Source: Polaromonas sp. (GTDB taxonomy: Bacteria; Pseudomonadota; Gammaproteobacteria; Burkholderiales; Burkholderiaceae_C). Taken from it: a DNA stretch of 64,000 bases. The notes under the pieces were generated by a model that was not told where the DNA came from, searched no databases, and saw only the letters and a program-made list of their open reading frames with translations. A program made the position numbers and the translations under genes. The number at the start of each line of letters is the position of its first letter. The first letter of the stretch is position 1. Positions 10,343 through 19,579 of this stretch are shown here, one piece after another. The stretch lies in the NCBI GenBank assembly GCA_030683705.1, contig JAUXPP010000057.1:1-64000 (forward strand), in the 5' to 3' direction.

Positions 10343-10756
10343 TCACCGCAGGCCCGCACCACCCACATCACCCTTGCGCTCAATCAATTCGATCTTGTAC
10401 CCATCCGGATCAGTCACAAACGCAATCACGGTGGTCCCGCCCTTGACCGGGCCGGCTTCACGCGTCACGTTGCCGCCGGCGGCCTTGATCTTTTCACAGG
10501 CCGCATAGGCATCGGGCACGCCCAGCGCGATGTGGCCATACGCCGTACCCATCTCATAACTCTCGGTGCCCCAGTTCCAGGTCAGTTCGATCTCGGCCTG
10601 GCCCGGGTTGCCGCCGTCGTAGCCGACAAAGGCCAGGCTGTATTTGTACTCGGGATTCTCCGAGGTGCGCAGCAGGGTCATGCCCAGCACCTGGGTGTAG
10701 AAGTCGATGGAGCGTTGCAGGTTGCCAACGCGCAGCATGGTGTGCAGCAGTCTCAT
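10343..10756 (-). CDS. gloA: Lactoylglutathione lyase
   Basis: [60 protein letters not shown]. Confidence 0.96.
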   Translation of the reverse strand: MRLLHTMLRVGNLQRSIDFYTQVLGMTLLRTSENPEYKYSLAFVGYDGGNPGQAEIELTWNWGTESYEMGTAYGHIALGVPDAYAACEKIKAAGGNVTREAGPVKGGTTVIAFVTDPDGYKIELIERKGDVGGAGLR

Positions 10757-10941
10757 GGGGTTCACTTTCTCGACGGAAGGAGCATCTGTGTGTTCATGAT
10801 TGTGCTGCAATTTCCAACACCTGTTGCTTTGTACTGACATGGCGGGCAAGCGACACTTTTGCTGTTTTTGCGGTCGCGATGTCCGGTGCGCAGCGGTTCG
10901 GCCTGCATAATCGACGGCAATAAAAACTGTACGCGTTCTTC

Positions 10942-11691
10942 ATGTCCCTGCCTTCCCAGAACGACCATCCGCAGGACTGGATGGTTCCCACCCGCTTGCT
11001 GGATCTCGATGATCCCAAGCTGAGAATCCAGGCGATGCGCATCACGCAGCTGGCGACCAGCGAGACCCAGAAAGCCATCCTGATTCACGACTTTGTCAAA
11101 GCCATGCCCTTCGGCTGCGTGGCCGGCTTCGACCATGTGACGGCGGCAGGCGTGCTCAAGGCAGGACGCGGTGACTGCCACACCAAGGGCACGCTGTTCG
11201 TGGCCCTGCTGCGTTCCGTCGGTGTGCCGGCAAGGCTTCGTTTCGTGACCCTGCCCAGCGCTTTCCTCAAGGGCATCATCGATGTGTCCAACGGCACCAT
11301 CACCCATGCCATCGGCGAGGTCTACCTGGACGGGCGCTGGCTGCAGACCGACACCTATGTGACCGACTCCCTGCTGGAAACCCGCGCCGTCGAACTGCTT
11401 GCCAGCCAGGACGGCCACGTGGGTTACGGCATCCATGTGCGCGGCAGCCATTTCTGGGACGGCCAGCACTCGGTGTATGCCCAGTACCACCTGTCGGACG
11501 CGACCAGCCTGCCGGTGAATGACTGGGGGGTGGCGCATGACCCCGAACACTTCTACCGCGATGCCGCGCACGAAGACTTGCAGCGCGGCTGGCTCACGCG
11601 CGTCAAGTGGCTGCTGGCGGCTGCGCTGGTGAACCGCCGGGTCGAGCAGATCCGGACCCAGTCCGGTCCGCTGTCGCGCCAGCCGGTTTGA
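10942..11691 (+). CDS. Transglutaminase-like domain protein
   Basis: GVLKAGRGDCHTKGTLFVALLRSVGVPARLRFV, THAIGEVYLDGRWLQTDTYV. Confidence 0.87.
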   Translation: MSLPSQNDHPQDWMVPTRLLDLDDPKLRIQAMRITQLATSETQKAILIHDFVKAMPFGCVAGFDHVTAAGVLKAGRGDCHTKGTLFVALLRSVGVPARLRFVTLPSAFLKGIIDVSNGTITHAIGEVYLDGRWLQTDTYVTDSLLETRAVELLASQDGHVGYGIHVRGSHFWDGQHSVYAQYHLSDATSLPVNDWGVAHDPEHFYRDAAHEDLQRGWLTRVKWLLAAALVNRRVEQIRTQSGPLSRQPV

Positions 11692-11714
11692 GCCGGGCGC
11701 GCTGCCCCGGTGTT

Positions 11715-12272
11715 TCAGCCGGCCTGGGCAGCGGCCACTTCAAACACCAGGCAGGTGGTCGTCGCGTGTGCGTACAGCTTGCCATCGGGCCCGACAATGC
11801 GTGCCTCGGCCGTCGCCAGTTGCCGGCCGCAATGGATCACCGTGCCGATGGCCCGCAGCGGCCCCGTCTTGTGTGAGGCAGCCCGCACAATGTTGACGCC
11901 CAGCTCGGCCGTGGTGTAGGCCCGGCCCGCCGGCATCAGGGTATGCACGGCGCAGCCCAGCGCCGAATCCAGCAGGGTGGCGTACCAGCCACCATGCACG
12001 GTGCCCAGCGGGTTGTAATGCTTGAGCTGTGGCGTGCCCTGAAACACCGCCTTGCCGGGCGCCACCTCGACCAGCGAAAAGTCCAGCGTGTCGGCAATGT
12101 GTGGAAAGGGCAGCGCGCCGGCCAGCATGGCCTGCATCACTTCCAGCCCGGTCTTGCCAGCCACCATCTCGGGGTGTGCCAGGCCGGGCTTGCCGCCGCC
12201 GGCCAGCATGCGCGCCACGACGGTCTCGCGTTCCTCATTCCACAAAGCCAGTGTTTCTTCAGGGTTCATCAT
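11715..12272 (-). CDS. PaaI-family thioesterase
   Basis: HYNPLGTVHGGWYATLLDSALGCAVHT hot-dog fold motif. Confidence 0.9.
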   Translation of the reverse strand: MMNPEETLALWNEERETVVARMLAGGGKPGLAHPEMVAGKTGLEVMQAMLAGALPFPHIADTLDFSLVEVAPGKAVFQGTPQLKHYNPLGTVHGGWYATLLDSALGCAVHTLMPAGRAYTTAELGVNIVRAASHKTGPLRAIGTVIHCGRQLATAEARIVGPDGKLYAHATTTCLVFEVAAAQAG

Positions 12273-12292
12273 TCAGCTCCTTTGATTGCATA

Positions 12293-12313
12293 TACAACAA
12301 TTGTAGCTACAAT
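12293..12313. promoter_or_regulatory. Candidate MarR-type operator in divergent promoter
   Basis: Perfect 14-bp palindrome ATTGTAGCTACAAT (12300-12313) overlapping TACAA-N3-TTGTA; between divergent thioesterase and marR starts. Confidence 0.65.
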
Positions 12314-12319
12314 CGAATC

Positions 12320-12805
12320 ATGAACGCTGTCACACCCGCTACATCCAGGCCAAGGCCGCCTGAACTCAGGCCGCAAGGCTGCACCAACCTCAAGCTGCGC
12401 CAGTTGATGCGCCGCGTGGCGCAGCACTACGACGCCGAGGTCGGCAAAACCGGGCTCAAGGGAACGCAGTATTCGCTGCTGTCTTATGTGTTCAAGCTCG
12501 GCCCCTTGCGCCCCGGCGACCTGGCGCGTGCGATGAAGGTCGATGCCTCGACCCTGACCCGCAACCTCAAGCCGCTGGTCGCCGCTGGCTGGCTGACGCT
12601 GGAGGCGGGCAGCGACGGCCGCAGCCGTCTCGTCAGCATCACCGACAGCGGACGTGAAAAACGCAGCGAGGCGCAGCGCCGCTGGCGCGTGGCGCAAGAG
12701 GGCATCAACCAGATCCTGGGTGTCGAGCAGGTGCTGGCCCTGCACGCGTTGATTGATGTATCGCTGGAGCGTTTGTCCCCCTTGCCTGGAGTTGATGATG
12801 AATAA
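12320..12805 (+). CDS. MarR-family transcriptional regulator
   Basis: LSYVFKLGPLRPGDLARAMKVDASTLTRNLKPLVAAGWL winged HTH. Confidence 0.93.
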   Translation: MNAVTPATSRPRPPELRPQGCTNLKLRQLMRRVAQHYDAEVGKTGLKGTQYSLLSYVFKLGPLRPGDLARAMKVDASTLTRNLKPLVAAGWLTLEAGSDGRSRLVSITDSGREKRSEAQRRWRVAQEGINQILGVEQVLALHALIDVSLERLSPLPGVDDE

Positions 12806-14045
12806 CGCAAAGACCGCGGCAGCGCCTGCTGCCAACAACAACAAGCTGCTGTGGCTGGTGCTTCTGGCTGCGGCTGGCACCTTTGCCCTGACCATGGGCG
12901 TGCGCCAGACCATGGGCCTGTTCCTGTCGGCGCTCAACACTTCCACCGCGCTGGGCATAGGCAGCATCAGCCTGGCGTTTGCCTTTGGCCAGCTCTGGTG
13001 GGGGCTGACCCAGCCCTTTGCCGGGGCTGTGGCCGACCGCATAGGCACCGGCCGCGTGATTTTTCTCGGTGTGCTGCTGGTGGCCATCGGCACCATCATC
13101 ACGCCGCTGATGACCAGCACGGCCGGGCTGATTTTTGCCATAGGGGTGTTGGCAGCGGGCGGCGCCGGCATGGCCGGCCCGTCGGTGCTGATGGCGGCGA
13201 CCGCGCGGCTGGTGCCGCTGGAAAAGCGCGGCTTTGCCAGTGGCATCGTTAATGCCGGCGGCTCTTTCGGCCAGTTCGCGATGGCGCCGATTGCGATTGG
13301 CCTGACCGCCGCCGTGGGCTGGGCCAGCGCCATGCAGTGGCTGGGTGTGATGCTGTTGCTGGCGCTGCCTGCGGTGCTGGTGCTCAAGGGAAATTCCAAA
13401 GCGATCGCTGCGCAGGCAGCCGCCGCGTCCGGCAAAAAAGCCCTGAGTGCACGCGAAGCCATCAGCCAGGCGCTGGCCACACCGAGTTACCGTTATCTCA
13501 GCCTGGGTTTTCTGGTTTGCGGCTTTCATGTGGCCTTTCTCGCGACCCACTTGCCGGGCGTGGTGGCCGCCTGCGGCCTGCCGCCCGAGATCGGCGGCTG
13601 GTCGCTGGCCATGATTGGCCTGTTCAACATTGTCGGCAGCCTGGCGATGGGCTGGGCCGTGGGCCGCTGGCGCATGAAGTCGCTGCTGGCGCTGCTGTAT
13701 GCGACGCGTGGTCTGGCGGTGCTGGTTTTCCTGTTCGCGCCGAAAACACCGGCCGTGATGCTGATCTTCGCGGCGGTGATGGGTGTCACCTTTTTGTCGA
13801 CCGTGCCGCCTACCGCCGGCCTGGTTGCCAAGATGTTCGGTACGGCCAACATGGCCATGCTGTTCGGCATCGTGATGCTGGCGCACCAGATCGGCGGTTT
13901 CTTCGGTGCTTATCTTGGCGGTTATGTGTTCGAAGCCACGGGTAGTTACGACTGGGTCTGGTACATCGACATCGTGCTGGCCGTGGGCGCGGCGCTGGTG
14001 AACCTGCCGATTCGCGAGGCGCGCATTGTGCGCGTCGCGGCATGA
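12798..14045 (+). CDS. MFS transporter
   Basis: 12-TM-like protein with GRVIFLGVLLVAIGT and GGPSVLMAATARLV-type segments; overlaps marR. Confidence 0.92.
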   Translation: MNNAKTAAAPAANNNKLLWLVLLAAAGTFALTMGVRQTMGLFLSALNTSTALGIGSISLAFAFGQLWWGLTQPFAGAVADRIGTGRVIFLGVLLVAIGTIITPLMTSTAGLIFAIGVLAAGGAGMAGPSVLMAATARLVPLEKRGFASGIVNAGGSFGQFAMAPIAIGLTAAVGWASAMQWLGVMLLLALPAVLVLKGNSKAIAAQAAAASGKKALSAREAISQALATPSYRYLSLGFLVCGFHVAFLATHLPGVVAACGLPPEIGGWSLAMIGLFNIVGSLAMGWAVGRWRMKSLLALLYATRGLAVLVFLFAPKTPAVMLIFAAVMGVTFLSTVPPTAGLVAKMFGTANMAMLFGIVMLAHQIGGFFGAYLGGYVFEATGSYDWVWYIDIVLAVGAALVNLPIREARIVRVAA

Positions 14046-15451
14046 CAAGCAGTGAGGTGGACCCTCGTACCCGTCTTCTTCTGGAAGCGCCGATTGCGCC
14101 TACGCTGCTGCGCCTGGCGGCCCCCAATGTGCTGGTGATGCTGGCGCAGGCCGGCGTGGGGCTGATCGAAACCTATTTTGTCGGCAAGCTGGGCACCGAC
14201 GCACTGGCCGGCATGGCACTGGTGTTTCCGGTGGTGATGCTGATGCAGATGACCTCTGCCGGTGCCATGGGCGGCGGCATCGCGTCCGCGATTGCGCGTG
14301 CGCTCGGGGCACGCCGAAAGGGCGATGCCGATGCCCTGGTGCTACATGCGCTGGTCATCGCTGCCGTGTTTGCGCTGGTCTTCACCGTGGCGGTCCTGGT
14401 CGGCGGGCGCTGGCTGTACACCCGCATGGGCGGCACCGGCGGCGCGCTGGAGGCGGCCATGGTGTATTCCAACTGGGTGTTTGCCGGCGCCGTGCTGGTC
14501 TGGGTGTTCAACACGCTGTCGGCCGTGATCCGCGGCACCGGCAACATGGCGGTACCGGCCAATGTCACGGTGCTGGGTGCGCTGGCGCTGCTGCCCTTGT
14601 CGCCCTTGCTGATCTTCGGCTGGGGCCCCTTGCCGGGGCTGGGCATCGCCGGCGGAGCCATCGCGCTGCTGGCCTTTTACCTGGTCGGCAGCCTGGTGCT
14701 GGCGGCCTACCTGTGGTCGCCGAAAAGCCTGCTGCGTCCCTCGTTCACGCACATCCGTTTTCGCTGGGCACTGTTCAAGGACATCCTGCGTGTCGGTCTG
14801 GTGGGTACCGTGTCCACCGTCGCCACCAACCTGGCCATCGTCATCACCACCGCGCTGGTCGGTGGTTTTGGCACGGCGGCGATTGCCGGGTATGGCACGG
14901 CCTCGCGGCTGGAGTATTTGCTGGTGCCGCTGGTGTTTGGTTTCGGCGCACCGCTGGTGGCCATGGTCGGCACCTGCATGGGTGCGGGCCAGCGCGAGCG
15001 CGCCTTGCGCGCCACCTGGATAGGCGCGGCCATGGCGTTTGCGATGACCGAAGCGATTGGCTTGTGGGCGGCTTTTTTTCCGCGCGCCTGGCTGTCACTG
15101 TTCAACAGCGACCCGGCCATGATCGAAGCGGGCAGCCTGTACTTGCGCGCCGTCGGGCCGGTCTACGGTTTCTTCGGTCTGGGACTGGTGCTCTACTTCG
15201 CGTCGCAAGGGGCAGGGCGCCTGCTCTGGCCGGTGATCGGCAACATCGCGCGCCTGGCCGTGGCCGTCACCGGCGGCTGGCTGGCCCTGCGCTGGAGCGG
15301 TGGACTCAGCGGTGTGTTCATCGCGCAAGGTGTGGCGCTGGTGATTTACGGCCTGGTCAATGCCTGGGCGATTGCCGGCGGTGCCTGGTTCGGTAGCGTG
15401 GGCTGGCCGCGCAGCATGGCGGGGCTGCTCAGGCGCTTGCCGCAGGCCTGA
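14042..15451 (+). CDS. MATE-family efflux transporter
   Basis: APIAPTLLRLAAPNVLVMLAQAGVGLIETYFVGKLGTDALAGMALVFPV. Confidence 0.93.
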   Translation: MTSSEVDPRTRLLLEAPIAPTLLRLAAPNVLVMLAQAGVGLIETYFVGKLGTDALAGMALVFPVVMLMQMTSAGAMGGGIASAIARALGARRKGDADALVLHALVIAAVFALVFTVAVLVGGRWLYTRMGGTGGALEAAMVYSNWVFAGAVLVWVFNTLSAVIRGTGNMAVPANVTVLGALALLPLSPLLIFGWGPLPGLGIAGGAIALLAFYLVGSLVLAAYLWSPKSLLRPSFTHIRFRWALFKDILRVGLVGTVSTVATNLAIVITTALVGGFGTAAIAGYGTASRLEYLLVPLVFGFGAPLVAMVGTCMGAGQRERALRATWIGAAMAFAMTEAIGLWAAFFPRAWLSLFNSDPAMIEAGSLYLRAVGPVYGFFGLGLVLYFASQGAGRLLWPVIGNIARLAVAVTGGWLALRWSGGLSGVFIAQGVALVIYGLVNAWAIAGGAWFGSVGWPRSMAGLLRRLPQA

Positions 15452-15474
15452 GTTTCACAGGTGAAATAGGCCTT

Positions 15475-15517
15475 CAGCCCTTACCTTACGGGCGCAAGCA
15501 GCTATGCATTTAATAGC
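15475..15517 (+). repeat. GCTAT-N7-ATAGC repeat, intergenic copy
   Basis: cagcccttaccttacgggcgcaagcaGCTATgcatttaATAGC. Confidence 0.85.
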
Positions 15518-15550
15518 ATTTCTCGCGGCCGAAAGCGTCTGACCTCCCGT

Positions 15551-15916
15551 TTACTTCTGCCCGCCGCTGGCCCTGGAAACATAGCGCGCCAGCGCGGCAA
15601 TCTGGTCTTCAGACAGGCTTGCCTTGTACGACGGCATGTTGCCCAAGCCGTCGCGCAGAGCCCTGGCCACGCGGTTGGCGTCCGGCTTGATCTCATCGAG
15701 CACCGGGCCCACCGCGCCTTCGGCACCCGCGTCTTTGAGCGTGTGGCAGACAGCGCATGCTGGCACGGCGGTGGTGAACAGCTTCTTGCCCAAGAGCATC
15801 TGGGCTGCGTCGTCGGCTGCGTGGGAGGGGAGGGCAAGCAGCGCGCTGACCAGCAGAAGCGCCATCGGCGCGACCGAGCTAAAGCGCAAGCGCTGACGGG
15901 AAAAGTGGAGGTTCAT
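15551..15916 (-). CDS. c-type cytochrome, candidate SorB-like electron acceptor
   Basis: Signal peptide, CAVCH haem motif, GNMPSYKASLSEDQIAALARYVSRAS. Confidence 0.88.
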   Translation of the reverse strand: MNLHFSRQRLRFSSVAPMALLLVSALLALPSHAADDAAQMLLGKKLFTTAVPACAVCHTLKDAGAEGAVGPVLDEIKPDANRVARALRDGLGNMPSYKASLSEDQIAALARYVSRASGGQK

Positions 15917-15965
15917 GGGCGTGTGGAAGTGTAAAAAAGGTATGGGTGCACTCTGCTGTTCGGTG

Positions 15966-17174
15966 TCACGCGACGCTGACCTTGACCGCGTGGTCGGCCC
16001 AGCTAGTGTTGTTGTAGCCGCTCTGGTTTTCCCCCCGGTTTTCAGGTTGCACATTGCCGGCTGTGTCGGTCGCCCGGCTGGCCAGGACATGGTTGCCGGC
16101 AGGTAGCCGGGCCTGCAACACGAACTGGCGCCAGGCGTACTTGCCGAGGTCGGGTCCGACAAAGCGGGCGGCCTGCCAGGTCTTGCCACCGTCGAGTGAA
16201 ACCTCCACGCTCTTGACCGCATTCAGACCGCCAAAAGCCACGCCGTGGATCTGCGCCATGCCGGCCTTGAGTGCGCCGCTGTCCGGACTGGGCGAGTTGA
16301 TCCAGGATTTGACGGTCATCTCCTGCACCGACGGCTGGCTCGGGTCGCCCTTGCCGCCGGGAGGCGTCACGCGGTAGCCGTGCGACATGATATTTGCGTC
16401 GCTTTCCTGCGCGGTAAAGGCGAGCTGCTTGATGTACTTGATGTTGTTGACGCCGGTGTAGCCCGGCACGATCAGGCGCAACGGCCCGCCGTGGGCCAGC
16501 GAGATCGGCGCGCCATTCATCTCCCACGCCAACAGGGCGTCGGCCATCGCCGCAGCGGGAACCGAACGCTCGACAATGATGGTTCTCGGGTCTATGCCGT
16601 CGGGCAACTTCTCGCCGCCCGTACCCGTCATGTAGCGCATGCCCGCCGTGACGCCACCCAGGGCCTCGGCCACGGCGCGCACCGGCACCCCGCTCCAGAC
16701 CACGCAGCCGGCGGCGCCCACCGTCCACGGCGTGCCGCTGGGCTTGCTCGGAAAGAAGCCGCGGCCGTTGCCGGAACACTGCAGCACCATCGCCACGGTG
16801 TCGATGCCCATGGATTTGAGCTCGCGCACGCTGAGCTTGCGCGGGTTCTTCACGCCTTCCACAGTGACCTCCCAGGCGTCCCGGTCGGCAACGATGGAAG
16901 CATCGGGTGCGGGCAGGTTGTTTCGGATGTACAACTGCTCGGCCGGAGTGATCACGCTGGTGCCGAAAGCGCCACGTTTGGTTTCGATGGTGGTGCTGCT
17001 GTGAACGATGACGCTGGCCGGGTCTTTCCAGCTCACATAAGGCGGCAAGGGTTTTGCCGGCGCAGCCTGCGCGATGGCGCCGCGCGTCCAGGTGGCCAGT
17101 CCGGCAGCGGCGAGCGCGCCGGCACTACGGGTCAGGAGGTGGCGGCGCGGCAATGAGGTGGGTGCATCAATCAT
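15966..17174 (-). CDS. Molybdopterin sulfite oxidase, SorA-like
   Basis: Tat-like RRHLLTRSAG; LQCSGNGRGFF; GGPLRLIVPGYTGVNNIKYIKQL; MTVKSWINSPSPDSG. Confidence 0.9.
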   Translation of the reverse strand: MIDAPTSLPRRHLLTRSAGALAAAGLATWTRGAIAQAAPAKPLPPYVSWKDPASVIVHSSTTIETKRGAFGTSVITPAEQLYIRNNLPAPDASIVADRDAWEVTVEGVKNPRKLSVRELKSMGIDTVAMVLQCSGNGRGFFPSKPSGTPWTVGAAGCVVWSGVPVRAVAEALGGVTAGMRYMTGTGGEKLPDGIDPRTIIVERSVPAAAMADALLAWEMNGAPISLAHGGPLRLIVPGYTGVNNIKYIKQLAFTAQESDANIMSHGYRVTPPGGKGDPSQPSVQEMTVKSWINSPSPDSGALKAGMAQIHGVAFGGLNAVKSVEVSLDGGKTWQAARFVGPDLGKYAWRQFVLQARLPAGNHVLASRATDTAGNVQPENRGENQSGYNNTSWADHAVKVSVA

Positions 17175-17251
17175 GTCTGTCTCCGGGGTGCTTGGTTGAA
17201 GGGGGATCGAAATCGGGTGGGGTTACGGGACTGGAAAAAATTCGAGAGATG

Positions 17252-17845
17252 TCAGGCGGCGGGCTTGCCAAAGGTGGCTTGCGCCACAGCCAGCGCTTTT
17301 TTCTTTTGCGCCACCATCACCAGCGGCTTGCCCTCGCGCGAGCGCAGCACCTGCCAATACACATTTCCCCACCAGCCGGCATCGTCTTGCAGCGCCACGG
17401 GCTGGTCGAACGCAAAGACAGTCACCATGCCGCCTTTTTCAAAAAAAGTGGTCAGGTGGTAGACCAGGTGGCCTTCGATGTCGCAGGGCCGCATGAGCTG
17501 CGGGTAGCCGGGGATAGCCTGCTTGCCGTCCTGGTTCTTCCCCAGGCCCAGATGCTCCAGAATTTTTCGGCCTTCCATGAAGTTACCGCGCAGTGTGCGC
17601 TCGTAGTACTCGTGTTCAATGGCGCCGCGCACCAGCTCTGGCGGGCGCATGGCAAACACCGCGCCAGCGCCGCTGCCTGTGAACAGCAACGCAGCCAGCC
17701 CGCGCTGGAAGCCGCGCCGCGAAAGCAGAGGTGCGCTTTTCCTGAAGAGATGCGCAGGCGGCTGACCGGGGTCGAAGGCCAGCGCCAGCTCGGCGCGCGC
17801 CCGCAGGTCGAAAGCCTCGTCTTGGAACTCAGGAAAATCTTTCAT
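17252..17845 (-). CDS. Single-TM protein downstream of ECF sigma (DUF3379-like, possible anti-sigma partner)
   Basis: AHLFRKSAPLLSRRGFQRGLAALLFTGSGAGAVFA..; one nt from sigma stop. Confidence 0.55.
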   Translation of the reverse strand: MKDFPEFQDEAFDLRARAELALAFDPGQPPAHLFRKSAPLLSRRGFQRGLAALLFTGSGAGAVFAMRPPELVRGAIEHEYYERTLRGNFMEGRKILEHLGLGKNQDGKQAIPGYPQLMRPCDIEGHLVYHLTTFFEKGGMVTVFAFDQPVALQDDAGWWGNVYWQVLRSREGKPLVMVAQKKKALAVAQATFGKPAA

Positions 17846-17846
17846 C

Positions 17847-18383
17847 TCAGGTTTTCCTCAAGGGGAAGACGGTGGTGGCAGGCACAGGCGACGGCTCGGG
17901 GCGGGAGCCGTCCAGCGCGGACTTGAGCGCCGCGCGGGCGCGCGCCAGGCGCGACAGCACCGTACCGGGCGCAATATCCAGCGCTTCGGCCATTTGCGCG
18001 GTAGGCATGTCGTCAAAATAAAACAGCACCAGCACCTCGCGGTGAATCGGTGCAATGCGGGTCAGCGCCTTGACCACATCGAGCTGGTCGTCCAGGCCAG
18101 GGTCGGGCGAAGGCAGCTCGGCGGCTTCGTCGTCGTTGTCAAACGATTGCGGCCCTGGCACCAGGTGCCGCAAGGCATGGCGCCGCATGATGCGAAAGAG
18201 CCAGGCGCGTGCCAGCTCGGGCTGACGCAACTGGCTGCGGTATTTCCAGGCACTGGTGAAGCAGTCCTGCACCACGTCCTCGGCGACCGCCCGCGAGCCG
18301 GTCAAGGCCCATGCGCTGCGCATGAGGAAGCGATAGTGTTCACTCACCCATTGGTTGTAGCGGGACTCGGCCGTCTGGATCAT
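17847..18383 (-). CDS. ECF-type RNA polymerase sigma factor
   Basis: RSAWALTGSRAVAEDVVQDCFTSAWKY; APIHREVLVLFYFDDMPTAQMAEALDIAPGTVLSRLARARAAL. Confidence 0.92.
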   Translation of the reverse strand: MIQTAESRYNQWVSEHYRFLMRSAWALTGSRAVAEDVVQDCFTSAWKYRSQLRQPELARAWLFRIMRRHALRHLVPGPQSFDNDDEAAELPSPDPGLDDQLDVVKALTRIAPIHREVLVLFYFDDMPTAQMAEALDIAPGTVLSRLARARAALKSALDGSRPEPSPVPATTVFPLRKT

Positions 18384-18435
18384 GTGTATAAGAGCAGCCA
18401 GACTGCCGTCTCATTCCATCGGTTCCCAATTTTCT

Positions 18436-18579
18436 TCATGAGTACTTACCCGCAGAGCCGGAGTCGCCTGCGGGCTTGATCGCGCAAGTGGCTTGCTTGA
18501 TGAAGTGCAGCAGCGCGGGCGTGGGCTGCTTGCCGTGGTGAACCACATGTCGACTCAAAGAAAGTAAATCCAAAAAGTT
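18436..18579 (-). pseudogene. Possible LysR-family regulator C-terminal remnant
   Basis: Minus-strand stop-to-stop frame NFLDLLSLSRHVVHHGKQPTPALLHFIKQATCAIKPAGDSGSAGKYS*, no start codon or DNA-binding domain. Confidence 0.3.
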
Positions 18580-18684
18580 TTACCGTGTTTGGAATAAACC
18601 GGTGGGTGGTTCCGTCTACCCAGTGTCAGGCAGATATTTCAGCCTGCCACCGAGTTCAAAACCTAACTTCACCAGGAGCTTTCC

Positions 18685-19119
18685 ATGTTCAAAACCCTCT
18701 CTCTGACCGCTTGCGCTGCCGCCATCCTGTTTTCCGCCACTGGCGCCATGGCTGCCCCGGCTGATGACGCCAAGACCCACTTCCAGGCCATCGGCTCCGG
18801 CGATCTGGCCGTCGTGATGCGTGGTTATGCCGACAATGCCCAGTTCAACTGGGTCGGTGGTCCGCTGGACGGCACTTACTCCAACGCGGATGCCATTCGC
18901 GGCGTGTGGGAAAAATTCACCAAATCGCAGGGCCCGCTGAAGGTCAGCGTCGACAAGCTGGAAGAGTCTGCCAATACCAGCGGCTCGACGGTGTCTGCCA
19001 ATGTGCAGTTCGAAGGCAAGGCACCCATCAAGGTTCGCTACGTGCTGACCTTCCGCCAGGGCAAGATTGTCAGCGAAACCTGGCAGATCGACCCCAAGCT
19101 GTCGGTTGCTGCGTATTGA
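18685..19119 (+). CDS. Exported NTF2/SnoaL-like protein
   Basis: Signal peptide then DDAKTHFQAIGSGDLAVVMRGYADNAQFNWVGGPLDGTYSNADAIRGVWEKF. Confidence 0.78.
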   Translation: MFKTLSLTACAAAILFSATGAMAAPADDAKTHFQAIGSGDLAVVMRGYADNAQFNWVGGPLDGTYSNADAIRGVWEKFTKSQGPLKVSVDKLEESANTSGSTVSANVQFEGKAPIKVRYVLTFRQGKIVSETWQIDPKLSVAAY

Positions 19120-19155
19120 TCGCCAACCCGCCACACACTTTTATTGGAGAACAGC

Positions 19156-19539
19156 ATGAAAATCCCGCTTTTCCTGGCAACCCTTGCCATCAGTGCAGCC
19201 TCCATGGCTGTCAGCGTGTCTGCCGTTGCGGCCGATGCACCCGCCAAAATGTCGGGCGGTGCACTGGTCGCGGCCAACGGCATGACGCTCTACACCTTTG
19301 ACGCCGACAAGGCCGGCAGCGGAAAAAGCGTTTGCAATGGCCCCTGCGCTGGTCTGTGGCCGCCCCTGATGGCAGCTGCTGATCAGCCCTCTGGCGAGTA
19401 CAGTGTGGTGACGCGCGACGATGGCGCGCGACAGCTAGCCTACAAGGGAAAGCCACTGTATTTTTACAAGGCTGACCAGAAAGCGGGCGACCGCACGGGT
19501 GACAACTTCAAGGACGTCTGGCACATCATCAAGGAATGA
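19156..19539 (+). CDS. COG4315-type exported protein (secreted repeat of unknown function)
   Basis: GMTLYTFDADKAGSGKSVCNGPCAGLWPPLMA, YKGKPLYFYKADQKAGDRTGD. Confidence 0.85.
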   Translation: MKIPLFLATLAISAASMAVSVSAVAADAPAKMSGGALVAANGMTLYTFDADKAGSGKSVCNGPCAGLWPPLMAAADQPSGEYSVVTRDDGARQLAYKGKPLYFYKADQKAGDRTGDNFKDVWHIIKE

Positions 19540-19579
19540 TGGGTTAACGTTCAGTCCGGCAAGTCAACCAGGCAGCAGT

